A stretch of 64,000 nt of DNA from Acidobacteriota bacterium (GTDB taxonomy: Bacteria > Acidobacteriota > Terriglobia > Terriglobales > Acidobacteriaceae): the NCBI GenBank assembly GCA_003225075.1, contig QIAP01000054.1, positions 1 to 64,000 of the forward strand, in the 5' to 3' direction. Both the position numbers and the translations under genes were made by a program. Shown one piece after another: positions 54,242 through 63,425 of this stretch. Under the pieces are notes generated by a model. That model did not search any database. It saw nothing but the letters and a program-made list of their open reading frames with translations, and had not been told where the DNA came from. The first letter of the stretch is position 1. Each line of letters begins with the position of its first letter.

Positions 54242-55726
54242 ATGCGACGACACCACTCATTCCGGTGGCGCATGGCGGCGCCTGTTCTCGCCACGTGCTG
54301 TCTGCTGATGATTTCGCCGGTTGCGCTGCACGCCGGAGGTCCGCTTTTCGTCGGCGGCCCGACTTTTGGCGTGGATGGTCAGCCCTTTACCTGGAACCCG
54401 GCTACGATGCCGATCAAGTATCGCGTGGATGGCGGTCCCATGAGCGTCGCGCCCTCCGGCCAGGTTGTGATCAGCAATGCCCAAGGCATTACGCGGGTGC
54501 AGCAGATGCTTCAAACCTGGCAGAACGTCTCTACTGCGGCGGTCTCCTTTAGCAACGCAGGATCAATTCTGCCGGTTGCGGGTTTCAGCGATGGCGACGT
54601 GAGTAGTGCGCCGGAGTTCGCTGCCGTGGCCGGCTCGTGCCAGAGTGGCGCCCAGAGTCCAATCATCTTCGACGCCAACGGTCGCGTGCTGGCGGAATTG
54701 GGGGCCGACCCGCTCATCATTGGCTTCTCAGGGCAATGTGCTCTGAGCAAAAGCGGACAAATTATTTCTGATCTGGTTCTATTGAACGGAGCGTTTCAGG
54801 ATGGAGTAACACAACCGCAACTGGCTGCTAACCAATTCAATGAAGCCATCATTCATGAAATGGGCCACTTCCTTGGATTGGACCATTCTCAGATCAATCT
54901 GGACCTCTTTCTCAATGCTCTGAATGCGGGTCAGTTCGGCACCTGCGATCTTGATGATCTCGCTGGTTTGCCACTGATGTTTCCGATTTCTTTCTGCCAG
55001 GCACGGCTGGATGCCGGCCTGCCCCAATTGGCGCCAGATGATATGGCGTGGATTTCGAAACTCTATCCGAGCACTAACTTCGCCAAGACCTACGCAACAA
55101 TTTCGGGAACCATTTTATCTTCTGACGGGCAGACCCCGGTACAGGGAGTAAACGTCATTGCGCGGCAATTGGACGATTCCGCGACTTCCAAAGATGAATC
55201 GCGTCGCGTCGCCATGTCGGTGGTGTCGGGATACCGGTTTACGCAGAATCCAGGTCAAACTGTGACTTCGAATTATCTGCCGTGCACTCCGCCCGGACAG
55301 AGAGGTTGTCCAGTTGGCGGCTTCCTCGATGACAACAGCGCCGGCGATGTTTTCGGGTCACGCAACAGTTCGTTTATTGGTAGTTACGACATTCCTGTGC
55401 TCGCCGGGGCAAGTTACACGGTAGAAGTGGAATCTGTCTTCGGTGCATTCATAGGGGGGTCGGGGGTCGGGCCCCTGCGTTTGCCGATTGCGTTGCCCGG
55501 CGGGATTCCAGAGTTCTGGCACCAAACGGAAACTTCATTTGATGATCCCACACAGGCTGATCCGATCTCGACCAGCCCCGGACAGACAATCCCCGGCACG
55601 GACGTCATCCTTAACGGTACGCAACCGACGTTCGATCAATTCGAGGATCCCGGAGCAAACTTGTTGAGGCACGACTTGGTGCCAATGCCCCGAGAAGATG
55701 AACTGCAGCAGCGGGAGGATACATGA
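54242..55726 (+). CDS. Secreted matrixin-like zinc metalloprotease
   Basis: A 494-residue exported protein with a signal peptide (residues ~10-32, PVLATCCLLMISPVALHA). The metzincin zinc site HEMGHFLGLDHSQ (H-E-x2-H-x2-G-x2-H) lies near residue 210. The Met-turn equivalent is less clear (GLPLMFPI), and ISKLYPS follows. Matrixin-type domains cut proteins outside the cell. The region after ~280 (TYATISGTILSSDGQTPVQGVNVIARQ) looks like a carboxypeptidase-regulatory/CNA-B-like beta domain for attachment or folding. Its stop overlaps the ATG of the next gene (55723). Confidence 0.87.
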   Translation: MRRHHSFRWRMAAPVLATCCLLMISPVALHAGGPLFVGGPTFGVDGQPFTWNPATMPIKYRVDGGPMSVAPSGQVVISNAQGITRVQQMLQTWQNVSTAAVSFSNAGSILPVAGFSDGDVSSAPEFAAVAGSCQSGAQSPIIFDANGRVLAELGADPLIIGFSGQCALSKSGQIISDLVLLNGAFQDGVTQPQLAANQFNEAIIHEMGHFLGLDHSQINLDLFLNALNAGQFGTCDLDDLAGLPLMFPISFCQARLDAGLPQLAPDDMAWISKLYPSTNFAKTYATISGTILSSDGQTPVQGVNVIARQLDDSATSKDESRRVAMSVVSGYRFTQNPGQTVTSNYLPCTPPGQRGCPVGGFLDDNSAGDVFGSRNSSFIGSYDIPVLAGASYTVEVESVFGAFIGGSGVGPLRLPIALPGGIPEFWHQTETSFDDPTQADPISTSPGQTIPGTDVILNGTQPTFDQFEDPGANLLRHDLVPMPREDELQQREDT

Positions 55727-55869
55727 GGTCGAGGGCCCTCGCTGTCTCTAGTCTGGGTGTGCTGCTGCTCTTTCCGGGCTGCGGAGGAGGTGGCCAGCGG
55801 AGGTACACCGCCGTACTCCTGGACAGCAACCGGAACGCCTCAGGGTCTAACCGTAGATGCCTTGGGTAA
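55723..55869 (+). pseudogene. 5' fragment of the Ig-like lipoprotein gene (signal peptide and lipobox)
   Basis: From ATG 55723, overlapping the protease stop as ATGA, the frame reads MRSRALAVSSLGVLLLFPGCGGGG, a lipoprotein signal peptide with Cys 20. It then runs into unrelated residues and stops at 55867-55869. The Ig-like body of the protein is open in the next frame (from about 55757). The two were evidently one gene, separated by a one-base shift in the G-rich stretch near 55780-55800. Confidence 0.6.
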
Positions 55870-56743
55870 TATCATGGGACGGGCGGTGGCAAGCGGTTCG
55901 GCGTCGCTGAATGTCCAGGTAAAGGATTCCGGATCTCCGGCGCAGACAGCAAAAGGGACCGTATCGTTGACGATCGAAGCGTCGCTCCCGCTGGCAGCGC
56001 AGACCTCTGTTCTCCCCAAAGCTGCAGTAGGCCGTGTTTATAACGCTGGGCTGGCTGCAATCGGAGGCACACCACCATATGCGTGGACCCTCGGCAGCGG
56101 CACTTTACCCGCCGGACTAACATTGGATTCGCGGGGCCTGATCAGTGGCACGCCATTAGTCACAGCGGTTGGAACCGTTAGTCTTAGTTTCGTGGTTACA
56201 GATTCGGGTTCGCCCGCGCAAACCTCAAGTGCCTCTCTTAACCTTATGGTCACACAACCGCTGGGACGCAACGATTCCATCGCCACGGCTACCCTTATCA
56301 CGAATGGGACGTCTAACGCTTCCATCAGCCCTTATTCGGATCCGAGCAGCACTGGCCCGGACAGTGACTATTACAAGTTGACGGCGAACCCGGCAGCGAC
56401 TGTGAACGTAGAAATCTTCGCGGCGCGTCTCTTCCCACCTAGCCCACTGGATTCGGTGATTGAGATACTTGACGGTACCGGTAAACGCTTTACAACCTGC
56501 AAAGATCCTATCCAAGCATTCCTGGTACCGCCGGCCGTTATCGATCCGAATCCAAATGACTTTAATGATACGTGCATCAACGACGACGACCCGAACACGA
56601 ATACCACCGACTCGAGCTTAGGTTTCCAAGTACCAGGCACATCCGGCGGCCCGCCTGTCACCTTCTATGTCCACGTCTTCGACTGGCGTGGCGATGCGCG
56701 GCCCGACATGCTCTACCAAATTCAGATCAGTGGTGCCAACTAA
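55757..56743 (+). CDS. Putative Ig-like (He_PIG) repeat surface protein, frameshifted 5' end
   Basis: The frame contains two He_PIG-type modules, each with GGTPPYSWT...G.PQGL..D..G.I.G (about residues 15-75 and 100-165) and the DSGSPAQTxxxxxSL strand. A C-terminal domain of about 150 residues follows (NDSIATATLITNGTSNASISPYSDPSS...DSDYYKLTANPAATV), resembling bacterial pre-peptidase C-terminal domains that sit behind secreted proteases. As annotated from GTG 55757 it lacks the signal peptide, which is encoded just upstream in another frame. If the shift is real the product is not exported. It lies directly behind the metalloprotease. Confidence 0.75.
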   Translation: MCCCSFRAAEEVASGGTPPYSWTATGTPQGLTVDALGNIMGRAVASGSASLNVQVKDSGSPAQTAKGTVSLTIEASLPLAAQTSVLPKAAVGRVYNAGLAAIGGTPPYAWTLGSGTLPAGLTLDSRGLISGTPLVTAVGTVSLSFVVTDSGSPAQTSSASLNLMVTQPLGRNDSIATATLITNGTSNASISPYSDPSSTGPDSDYYKLTANPAATVNVEIFAARLFPPSPLDSVIEILDGTGKRFTTCKDPIQAFLVPPAVIDPNPNDFNDTCINDDDPNTNTTDSSLGFQVPGTSGGPPVTFYVHVFDWRGDARPDMLYQIQISGAN

Positions 56744-56761
56744 TCCTCAGCGACGCTGCTA

Positions 56762-57019
56762 ACTCCAGTTCCCAGGTTCCTCGGTTGGGAGAAGGCCAAT
56801 GGCCAGATTCCGCCGGGCGCGGTGGTTATGGCCCGCACGGGATGGACCTCTCGCCGGAACTCCGACAAAGAATACCGCAATGCCAACCCGAAAGGCCGAT
56901 ATCGCAAGTTTGCCCACCCACAAGATCTCGAGCGCGACACTGTCACCATTCGCAACCTGATTCCTGATTTTGTAGCTTTGACTGGAGAGCGCTTTCTGGC
57001 CACGCTCGGCCGCGTCTAG
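56762..57019 (+). pseudogene. Remnant of a cyclase-family (kynurenine formamidase-like) gene
   Basis: The frame lacks a start and begins after a stop at 56741-56743. It reads LGWEKANGQIPPGAVVMARTG and WTSRRNSDKEYRNANPKG, which resembles the middle of the metal-dependent cyclase/formamidase family. After about 45 residues the similarity ends (RYRKFAHPQDLERD...) and a stop follows at 57017. Neither the N-terminal metal-binding motif nor the C-terminus is present. Assignment rests on remembered family sequence and is tentative. Confidence 0.4.
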
Positions 57020-57111
57020 AATGTCAGCCGATTACGTCTCGCTCCTTGAGCAAAAAGCCGATTGGGAAGTTCTTCCTGTAGCCCGTTGGGCGCGAAAAAT
57101 CGCGAGGTTCG

Positions 57112-58572
57112 CTAAGCTGCGCTCACTGCCCGGGACTGCCGCACCCGCTCGTAAATCCGCACATATTCCTTGGCAGAGAAGTTCCAGGAGAAATCCTTAT
57201 TCATGCCGTTCCGCATGAGCACCTGCCATGATCCCTGATCGCGATACGCTTGTAGCGCCTGCTTGATCGTCAGCAGCAACGATTCGCCGCTATATTCCGT
57301 AAATTTGAAACCCGTGCCCTTGCCGGAGCGCGCGTCCCAGGGCTCGATGGTGTCGTCCAAACCTCCCGTGGCGCGAACGATTGGCACCGTGCCATATTTC
57401 AAGCTATAGATCTGGTTCAGCCCGCAGGGCTCATACTTCGAGGGCATGAGGAACATGTCTGCGCCCGCTTCAATCTTGTGCGCAATGGCATTGTCATAAG
57501 CAATCTTCACCGCAATCTTCTGTGGAAATTGCTTTTGCATGCGCAAGAACATCTCTTCATATTCCTTGTCGCCAGTGCCCAGAGCCACAATAATCATGTC
57601 CTCGCGCGCCAGCCGGTCCATGATCTGCGCGATCAGATCAAAACCTTTCTGGGCCGCGAAGCGCGAGACAATACCGATCACCGGTGACTTGGAATCGGCG
57701 TTCGTAACCCCGAAAGTGGCGAGCAGATCCTGCTTGCACTTTGCCTTGCCACTGAGATCCTCGGGGGAATACTTCGCGACGATGAACTTATCGGTCTGTG
57801 GGCTCCATTCATCGTTATCCACGCCATTCAGGATTCCTGTAACGGTGGATGCCCGGTCGCGCAGCACGCCCTCCAATCCAAAGCCATATTCGGTGGTCTG
57901 AATCTCCTGGCTGTACTTGCGGCTCACGGTCGTAATGAAATCGGAAAATACCAGCGCGCCTTTAAGAAAATTCACATTACCGAAAAATTCCAATTTGCTG
58001 ATGGTAAAAAGATCCCATGGCAACATAAGCAAGGGAAGAATGTCGGGCGGGAACAGCCCCTGGTAGCCCATGTTGTGAATCGTAAAGACAGTGGCAACAT
58101 CACGGAATGCCGGATCTTCTGAATACAAGGTGCGTAGCATCACCGGAACCAATGCGGATTGCCAATCGTGACAGTGAAAAACGTCGGGCACACCAAGTAT
58201 CTTGGACGCTTCTAGAAGCGCGCGGGAAAATAGAGCAAAACGCTCCGCATTGTCCGGGTAGTCGCCCGCCGAAGTACCATAAAGGGCGTCACGATCAAAA
58301 AAAGGAGGATAATCCACAAAATAAAATTTTATGCCGGAACGGTTTCCGCCCGTCACGACCGAACAGAAACGATAGCGATCGTCGAACGGAACCGTAATAC
58401 TGCGCACCACGATCTGCGCATCCGTAAGTTTGGTTTGGCGGTAGCGGGGAAGGTAGACGCTGACCTGGTGACCCGCCGCGGCCAATGCCCGCGGCAAAGC
58501 GCCCACAACGTCGGCCAAACCGCCGGTTTTGGAAAAGGGAACGCATTCCGAAGCCGCGAATGCAATATGCAT
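57112..58572 (-). CDS. glgA: Glycogen synthase (ADP-glucose)
   Basis: GlgA adds glucose from ADP-glucose to growing glycogen. The 486-residue GT5 enzyme begins MHIAFAASECVPFSKTGGLADVVGALPRAL, including the KTGGL ADP-glucose loop. It also has FHCHDWQSALVP, IVSRFAAQKGFDLIAQIM and the C-terminal EPCGLNQIYSLKYGTVPIVRATGGLDDTI motif. Length is normal. It stands divergent from rsmA. No other glycogen gene is in the window. Confidence 0.97.
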   Translation of the reverse strand: MHIAFAASECVPFSKTGGLADVVGALPRALAAAGHQVSVYLPRYRQTKLTDAQIVVRSITVPFDDRYRFCSVVTGGNRSGIKFYFVDYPPFFDRDALYGTSAGDYPDNAERFALFSRALLEASKILGVPDVFHCHDWQSALVPVMLRTLYSEDPAFRDVATVFTIHNMGYQGLFPPDILPLLMLPWDLFTISKLEFFGNVNFLKGALVFSDFITTVSRKYSQEIQTTEYGFGLEGVLRDRASTVTGILNGVDNDEWSPQTDKFIVAKYSPEDLSGKAKCKQDLLATFGVTNADSKSPVIGIVSRFAAQKGFDLIAQIMDRLAREDMIIVALGTGDKEYEEMFLRMQKQFPQKIAVKIAYDNAIAHKIEAGADMFLMPSKYEPCGLNQIYSLKYGTVPIVRATGGLDDTIEPWDARSGKGTGFKFTEYSGESLLLTIKQALQAYRDQGSWQVLMRNGMNKDFSWNFSAKEYVRIYERVRQSRAVSAA

Positions 58573-58684
58573 GAGGACACACCTCCAAGCAGAGTCCGCT
58601 GCCCGGCGCAGGCTATTATGATTACCTGCTCAGCACCTTTGATACTGCGCTGGGGAAACTAGCGGGATGAACTTGTAAGTCTAA

Positions 58685-59590
58685 ATGGCGGAGAGAAAGA
58701 GGGTCAATGTGCAGAGAGTTGTAACCGCAGAAAAAGTTCGTAGTCACAAGCCAAAATTGGGACAACATTTTCTCGCCGACGCAGCCGCCGCCACCCGCAT
58801 TGCGGACGCGCTCGGCAACATCTCACAGAGCACCGTCCTCGAAATCGGACCTGGGCGCGGTGCCCTCACTTCCCTGCTCGCCAGGCGTGCCCGCCGTTTG
58901 ATTGCCATTGAACTAGACCGCGTGATGGCGGCGCAACTGCGCATGAAATTCTCCACCACATCCAATGTGGAAATAATTGAAGGCGACATTCTTGCCATCG
59001 ACTTCCATACTCTGTTCGGACCAAAGCCGGGCTCTTCCCGTCCTGGACTGGTGCATACCCCAGAGCGGGCTCGCGTTGTCGGTAACATTCCCTACTACAT
59101 CACCTCCGACATCCTGCTCCGGCTTTTTGATTTCCGGCAGTACATTTCGACGATCGTAATTATGGTGCAACGCGAAGTCGCCGACCGAATAACTGCCAAG
59201 CCGGGCGGGAGCGAATACGGGCTCCTCTCTGCCACGGCGCAGCTCTATGCCAACGTCGAAAAGCTCTTCACTCTTCAACCGGGCGCGTTCTCCCCGCCAC
59301 CTAAGGTGCAATCATCCGTCATCCGTCTGAACATCTCTCCCAAGCTGGCCAGCTTGAAAGTCCCGGAAGACAGCTTCATTGAGTTCCTCAAATTATCTTT
59401 TGGGCAAAAGCGTAAAACTCTCTGGAATAATCTGAAGTTGAGTTACCAGCCAGAGGTGCTGAAGGTCGCACTACAGAAAACCGGAATCAAGCCCACGGTC
59501 CGAGCTGAGGCTTTAACGTTAGAAAAGAGCGCTGCTCTGTTCCGAGCTCTGAGCAGCAGCCCACCAGCGACACCGAGCAAGGCGCCGTAG
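58685..59590 (+). CDS. rsmA: 16S rRNA dimethyladenosine transferase
   Basis: RsmA (KsgA) dimethylates two adjacent adenosines in the 3' hairpin of 16S rRNA during 30S maturation. The 301-residue protein shows LGQHFLAD, SAM motif I EIGPGRGALTSLLA, the acidic IAIELDR, the catalytic NIPYYITSDILLRL (N-x-P-Y) and FSPPPKVQSSVIRL. The C-terminal small domain is normal and ends in a Ser/Pro-rich tail. Loss of this gene commonly gives kasugamycin resistance in other bacteria. Confidence 0.96.
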   Translation: MAERKRVNVQRVVTAEKVRSHKPKLGQHFLADAAAATRIADALGNISQSTVLEIGPGRGALTSLLARRARRLIAIELDRVMAAQLRMKFSTTSNVEIIEGDILAIDFHTLFGPKPGSSRPGLVHTPERARVVGNIPYYITSDILLRLFDFRQYISTIVIMVQREVADRITAKPGGSEYGLLSATAQLYANVEKLFTLQPGAFSPPPKVQSSVIRLNISPKLASLKVPEDSFIEFLKLSFGQKRKTLWNNLKLSYQPEVLKVALQKTGIKPTVRAEALTLEKSAALFRALSSSPPATPSKAP

Positions 59591-59599
59591 GAGTGCCCT

Positions 59600-60412
59600 A
59601 TGAACATGACGGTACGTCATTCAGCAGTCGCCGGTCGCTTCTATCCCGACGATCCCGTCACCCTGCTCGCCGAGGTCCAGTCCTACACAACGACGGGCAA
59701 AGAGCCGATCCCAGCTCTGGGTTGTGTGGTGCCCCACGCCGGATACATGTACTCGGGTCATGTGGCGGGGGCAGTCTATGCGCGTATGCAAGTTCCCCAA
59801 CGCTGTATCTTGATGTGTCCCAATCACACCGGTATGGGCCAGCCGCTTTCGATCATGAGCCAGGGAAGATGGCAGACGCCGTTGGGGCATGTCCCAGTTG
59901 ATTCCGAACTCTCGGCTGCGCTTAAGGAGCGGTTTTCTTTTCTTAGCGAAGACGCTGCCGCACACCGCGCCGAACATGCCGCTGAGGTCCAGCTACCATT
60001 CCTGCAAGCCTGCCAGCCTCACCTCAGTTTCGTGCCGATCGCGCTCGGTACCAGCCGGTTCGAACTGCTTGAGGGACTAGGCGAAGCCATCGCAGATGTT
60101 ATTGCCCAGCAGGACGAGTGCGTGCTCGTCATCGCCTCCAGCGACATGAATCATTACGAGTCGGACGCGGTCACCCGCGTCAAAGATCACAAAGCCATCG
60201 ACCAGATTTTGGCGCTGAATCCCCGTGGCCTGTTTGATGTTGTCATGAAAGAACAAATCAGCATGTGTGGATTCGGTCCGACCGTCGCGATGTTGACTGC
60301 TGCCAGCCGGTTGGGCGCGACCTCGGCCGAACTGGTCAGATACGCGACATCTGGTGATGTATCCGGCGACCGCGACATGGTGGTGGGATACGCGGGCGTG
60401 GCGGTGCGATAG
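59600..60412 (+). CDS. MEMO family protein (AmmeMemoRadiSam system protein B-like)
   Basis: A 270-residue cytoplasmic protein of the MEMO1 fold, related to LigB-type extradiol dioxygenases. Conserved features: AVAGRFYPDDP at the start, VVPHAGYMYSGHVAGAVY, LMCPNHTGMGQPLS, AEHAAEVQLPFLQ, SSDMNHYES and MCGFGPTVAML. The His, Asp and Cys residues probably bind a metal. In many bacteria it is genetically linked with an AMMECR1 domain and a radical-SAM protein, but neither partner is next to it here. It begins 9 bp after rsmA. Confidence 0.93.
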   Translation: MNMTVRHSAVAGRFYPDDPVTLLAEVQSYTTTGKEPIPALGCVVPHAGYMYSGHVAGAVYARMQVPQRCILMCPNHTGMGQPLSIMSQGRWQTPLGHVPVDSELSAALKERFSFLSEDAAAHRAEHAAEVQLPFLQACQPHLSFVPIALGTSRFELLEGLGEAIADVIAQQDECVLVIASSDMNHYESDAVTRVKDHKAIDQILALNPRGLFDVVMKEQISMCGFGPTVAMLTAASRLGATSAELVRYATSGDVSGDRDMVVGYAGVAVR

Positions 60413-60435
60413 ACGGATTTTAATTCCAATGCCAG

Positions 60436-60462
60436 AAAAAAAGGGCGACCCGAAGGTCGCCC
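60436..60462 (-). terminator. Intrinsic terminator
   Basis: A perfect 8-bp stem (GGGCGACC 60443-60450 with GGTCGCCC 60455-60462) and a CGAA loop is followed on the minus strand by seven T (60436-60442). It ends the FecR-domain gene at 60482 and may also serve the convergent MEMO gene. Confidence 0.9.
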
Positions 60463-60481
60463 GGACTTCTCCACCTTGAGA

Positions 60482-61819
60482 TTAACGGTGCGGAGAAGAG
60501 GACGAATGTGGCGCAGATGCATGCGGTGCCGGTGCTGACATCCGTGGCGCCGGGGCAGTGGATCGCGAACTCGTGCCACCAAAGGACCCCATATTGCGAG
60601 CACTGGGCGACATCATGGTGACTCTGGCCGGTGGCGTAGTACGAATCGTCATAGACCCCGACGTCCCGACTTGCTGCGAAACTCTCCCCAGATTGCGCAC
60701 GCTGCCACGCGGAACACCCATACCGGCCGACCCTTGGTCAATTACAAGGGTACGACGGGGCGGCGTACCCGGCGAGCTAAATGGCCCCCTGCCCACGGCA
60801 ACCGTCTGCGTCCCGCCCCTTGCAGGAGGGTGTGGCGGCGTGAATCGGACTGGCGGATTGACGACTGGTGTCACAGCAGCGAAGTTATTCCAACCGCCCG
60901 GCTGCCACAGCCATCCGTAGTTCGGGACGAACGCCCAGTTGCCATAGTGATACGGCATCCAGCCCCACGGATACGCAGATACCCACGTATAGCCGAAGCC
61001 CGGAGACCAGGCCCAGGCGCCGTTCATAAACGGATCCCATCCCGCGCCGGTGAAATACGGCTGCCAGCACAGGCCATAGCCCGGAACGTTGTAGTAATTG
61101 CCGTAGTAGTTCAGGTCGCTGACGCCGTAACTGTAAGGCATCGAGTTGCTGTATGAGTTGGCGTTCAAATAACGCTCGTGATACTGATCCTGCTGTTTGT
61201 TCCAATTGTCGTCGGGATCGGTCTCGAAATTCTTGGCTACGGTATAACGATCCTGGTCAGCGAGATCGAACGTAGCAGTTTGCTTCTTGCCGACTTCGAC
61301 CGTCCCCGACGGGCCCTCAACTTCCACGTTGCCCTTTAACACTGCGAGCGTCGCGTCTGTGTCTTCCAGATCCACACGGAAGTGAGCGGCATGCGTCACT
61401 CTCACCGTCTCGCGAGCGAAGTTTAGCGACAGTTCACTATTCTTCTGGCCGGTGAAGTTGACGTAGGCAGTGCCTTCTTCAACCTTTACGTTAGTATTTT
61501 TGGAGCCGGAATCTCGTAGCGAAAGTTGGCTGAATTCAATCTTGGTGTCAGGTGTAATGCGAACCACGCTGCCGTCCTCGAACTCCACCTCGGCGCGGCC
61601 ATCATCTTTGGCCCACAGCTTTGTGCCTTCGGTAATCGGCATATTCAGGAAGGCTTTCTCGTATCCTTGACCAGTGTTTCGATCAATCTGTACAGTGCCC
61701 TCGACGTCGCTTAGCCGCACAATGCGCGCCTGTGAATCGGCCAAAGCGGGCATGGTAAGCAGGCCACACGCCAACGCCCCTAGCATCAAAACTGTGATGC
61801 TCAGTCTACGCATGGACAT
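60482..61819 (-). CDS. FecR-domain secreted protein with aromatic-rich C-terminal region
   Basis: A 445-residue protein with a signal peptide (SITVLMLGALACGLLTMPALA). A FecR domain covers about residues 30-190 (LSDVEGTVQIDRNTGQGYEKA, EGTKLWAKDDGRAEVEFEDGSVVRITPDT, KGNVEVEGPSGTVEVGKKQTATFDL). Next comes a Trp/Tyr/Pro/Gly-rich part (about 245-315, WQPYFTGAGWDPFMNGAWAWSPGFGYTW), which resembles repeated aromatic strands. The tail is Arg/Pro/Ser/Ala-rich. Unlike iron-uptake FecR it has no sigma factor or TonB receptor next to it, so its role is probably structural or surface-associated. AGGAG precedes the ATG. Confidence 0.87.
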   Translation of the reverse strand: MSMRRLSITVLMLGALACGLLTMPALADSQARIVRLSDVEGTVQIDRNTGQGYEKAFLNMPITEGTKLWAKDDGRAEVEFEDGSVVRITPDTKIEFSQLSLRDSGSKNTNVKVEEGTAYVNFTGQKNSELSLNFARETVRVTHAAHFRVDLEDTDATLAVLKGNVEVEGPSGTVEVGKKQTATFDLADQDRYTVAKNFETDPDDNWNKQQDQYHERYLNANSYSNSMPYSYGVSDLNYYGNYYNVPGYGLCWQPYFTGAGWDPFMNGAWAWSPGFGYTWVSAYPWGWMPYHYGNWAFVPNYGWLWQPGGWNNFAAVTPVVNPPVRFTPPHPPARGGTQTVAVGRGPFSSPGTPPRRTLVIDQGSAGMGVPRGSVRNLGRVSQQVGTSGSMTIRTTPPARVTMMSPSARNMGSFGGTSSRSTAPAPRMSAPAPHASAPHSSSSPHR

Positions 61820-61978
61820 AGTTGTCTCCTGGGAGTATCCCCTACTAGATTAGAACACGAATACTCCTTCCGAGTTGCATCTTCTATTTATCGTCGGCTA
61901 CAGCAGATAGGGGCACAACAGGGTCAGCTGGCTATCCCGGCAGCCTCGCAACAAGGAAAAGGGCGGTCTAATCAGCCC

Positions 61979-62743
61979 TCAAAGACGAGGCGCCGCCCCC
62001 CCGGCTCCTGCCAGCAGGCGCTGGGCGCGCGATCGTACTACGTTGATCACGGAGGGATCGTCTGCGATCTGTCGCAGGACTTGGGCTACCGCCTGAACCT
62101 CGTACAAGCTGTGCGAATTGACCAGCTCCTCCATGCGCTTCAGTTCCTGATCGAGGGCAAGTTTTTGGTAGTGATAGTCGTAGCTCAGTCGCCGACCAAA
62201 CTCCAGCGTCGTCGACACCGTCTGGAACACAGCCGTGATCTCTTGCACCGGAGCACTGGGAGAATAGTCGAAGGTGATCTGGCCGTTCTTCGCAGCATCT
62301 TTATAGGCTAGAGTCTTCTTACCGGTCGAAGCTACCCGGTGCTTGCGGGAATCGGGCTGCTCCTGAAAGTATTTGGCGCGCGCGGCAAGATCGAAGACTT
62401 TGGCTCGCGTCGCAGCCGACAAATCGAAATCAAGTTGAAATGAATCGCGATCCTCAGAGTCAGGACTGATCCTGGCAGTGGATTCATACCTGGAGTGCCC
62501 GTTGCTATCGACTTTGAAGGAGTAATGATCGGGATCGGAACCGGGAAAATCCAGGGTAAAACTTATGCTTGGTACTTGGGTCGGAGATTCATCAGGCGAA
62601 GCGGAGGGCGTTTGCGCCCCCAGCGCGCAAAAAACAGTGCCCAGCGCCCATATGAAGATGGCGAGGAGCCTCCTCATGGCCGCCGCCCCGCGAAAACTAT
62701 CCCTGGCAGCGGATCCGTATTCGTCAACCCTTGGCAATGTCAT
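61979..62743 (-). CDS. Secreted protein of unknown function
   Basis: A 254-residue frame. ATG 62743 overlaps the ruvC stop as ATGA, but the signal peptide starts at an internal Met (62677: MRRLLAIFIWALGTVFCALGAQ), so translation may begin there. The mature part has beta-like strands (PSISFTLDFPGSDPDHYSFKVDSNGHSRYESTA; FQLDFDLSAATRAKVFDLAARAKYF) and a helical C-terminus (QVLRQIADDPSVINVVRSRAQRLL). No family recognised. It is linked to ruvC only by position. Confidence 0.7.
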   Translation of the reverse strand: MTLPRVDEYGSAARDSFRGAAAMRRLLAIFIWALGTVFCALGAQTPSASPDESPTQVPSISFTLDFPGSDPDHYSFKVDSNGHSRYESTARISPDSEDRDSFQLDFDLSAATRAKVFDLAARAKYFQEQPDSRKHRVASTGKKTLAYKDAAKNGQITFDYSPSAPVQEITAVFQTVSTTLEFGRRLSYDYHYQKLALDQELKRMEELVNSHSLYEVQAVAQVLRQIADDPSVINVVRSRAQRLLAGAGGAAPRL

Positions 62744-63240
62744 GTCGCAGCACGCTGCCGTTCGAGCGTGGCCGAAGTGTGCAGGTGGCAGATTGCGATG
62801 GCTAATGCATCGGCCGCATCGGCCGGTTCTGGGATTTCTTCCAACTCCAGAAGCTGCCTGACCATGTGTTGAACCTGGTTCTTTTCCGCCCTTCCATAGC
62901 CAACCACTGCCGACTTGATGCTGAGCGGCGAATATTCTGCCACTTCCAGTCCAGCAGTCGCCGCGGCTAGCATGGCCACTCCACGAACCTGTCCCAGCTT
63001 TAGGGCCGATTTCACATTCAGGGCGTAAAAAACATCTTCGATAGCCACGTTATCTGGTTGATGCTCGCGGATGATCTCAGCCAGCCTTTGGGAGATGCGA
63101 GACAACCGCCGTGGTAGCGGCTCGCGCGCAGAAAGCTTGATGGCACCACTGATCAGACAGACCAGCCGGCCCGAGTCCTCCAGTTCGACTACGCCGTACC
63201 CGGTGTACTCCGTGCCGCAATCAATGCCGAGAACCCGCAT
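62740..63240 (-). CDS. ruvC: Holliday junction resolvase RuvC
   Basis: RuvC cuts Holliday junctions with RuvAB. The 166-residue protein has the RNase-H-like catalytic acidic residues: Asp in GIDCGTEYTGYGVV, Glu in AIEDVFYALNVKSALKLGQVRG, and the two C-terminal Asp in PADAADALAIAICH. Length and start (MRVLGIDCGTEYTGYG) are standard. ruvA and ruvB are not in the window. Its stop overlaps the start of the unknown gene at 62743. Confidence 0.97.
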   Translation of the reverse strand: MRVLGIDCGTEYTGYGVVELEDSGRLVCLISGAIKLSAREPLPRRLSRISQRLAEIIREHQPDNVAIEDVFYALNVKSALKLGQVRGVAMLAAATAGLEVAEYSPLSIKSAVVGYGRAEKNQVQHMVRQLLELEEIPEPADAADALAIAICHLHTSATLERQRAAT

Positions 63241-63425
63241 CGGAGAAAGTTTACAGCAGCTCTGCCCACCCCGCTATTGGCATTCAGCAGTCAGCAGTTA
63301 AGCGAGGTCATAACGTGGCTCATTAAAGTCACGGCGCGGGGACGTGCCAGTGCAATGGCGGAGACAAGCTCTCATTAAATTATTCTCCCGTAAAGCTCGG
63401 GTGATTGGGCTCGAGCAGAAGGTGG

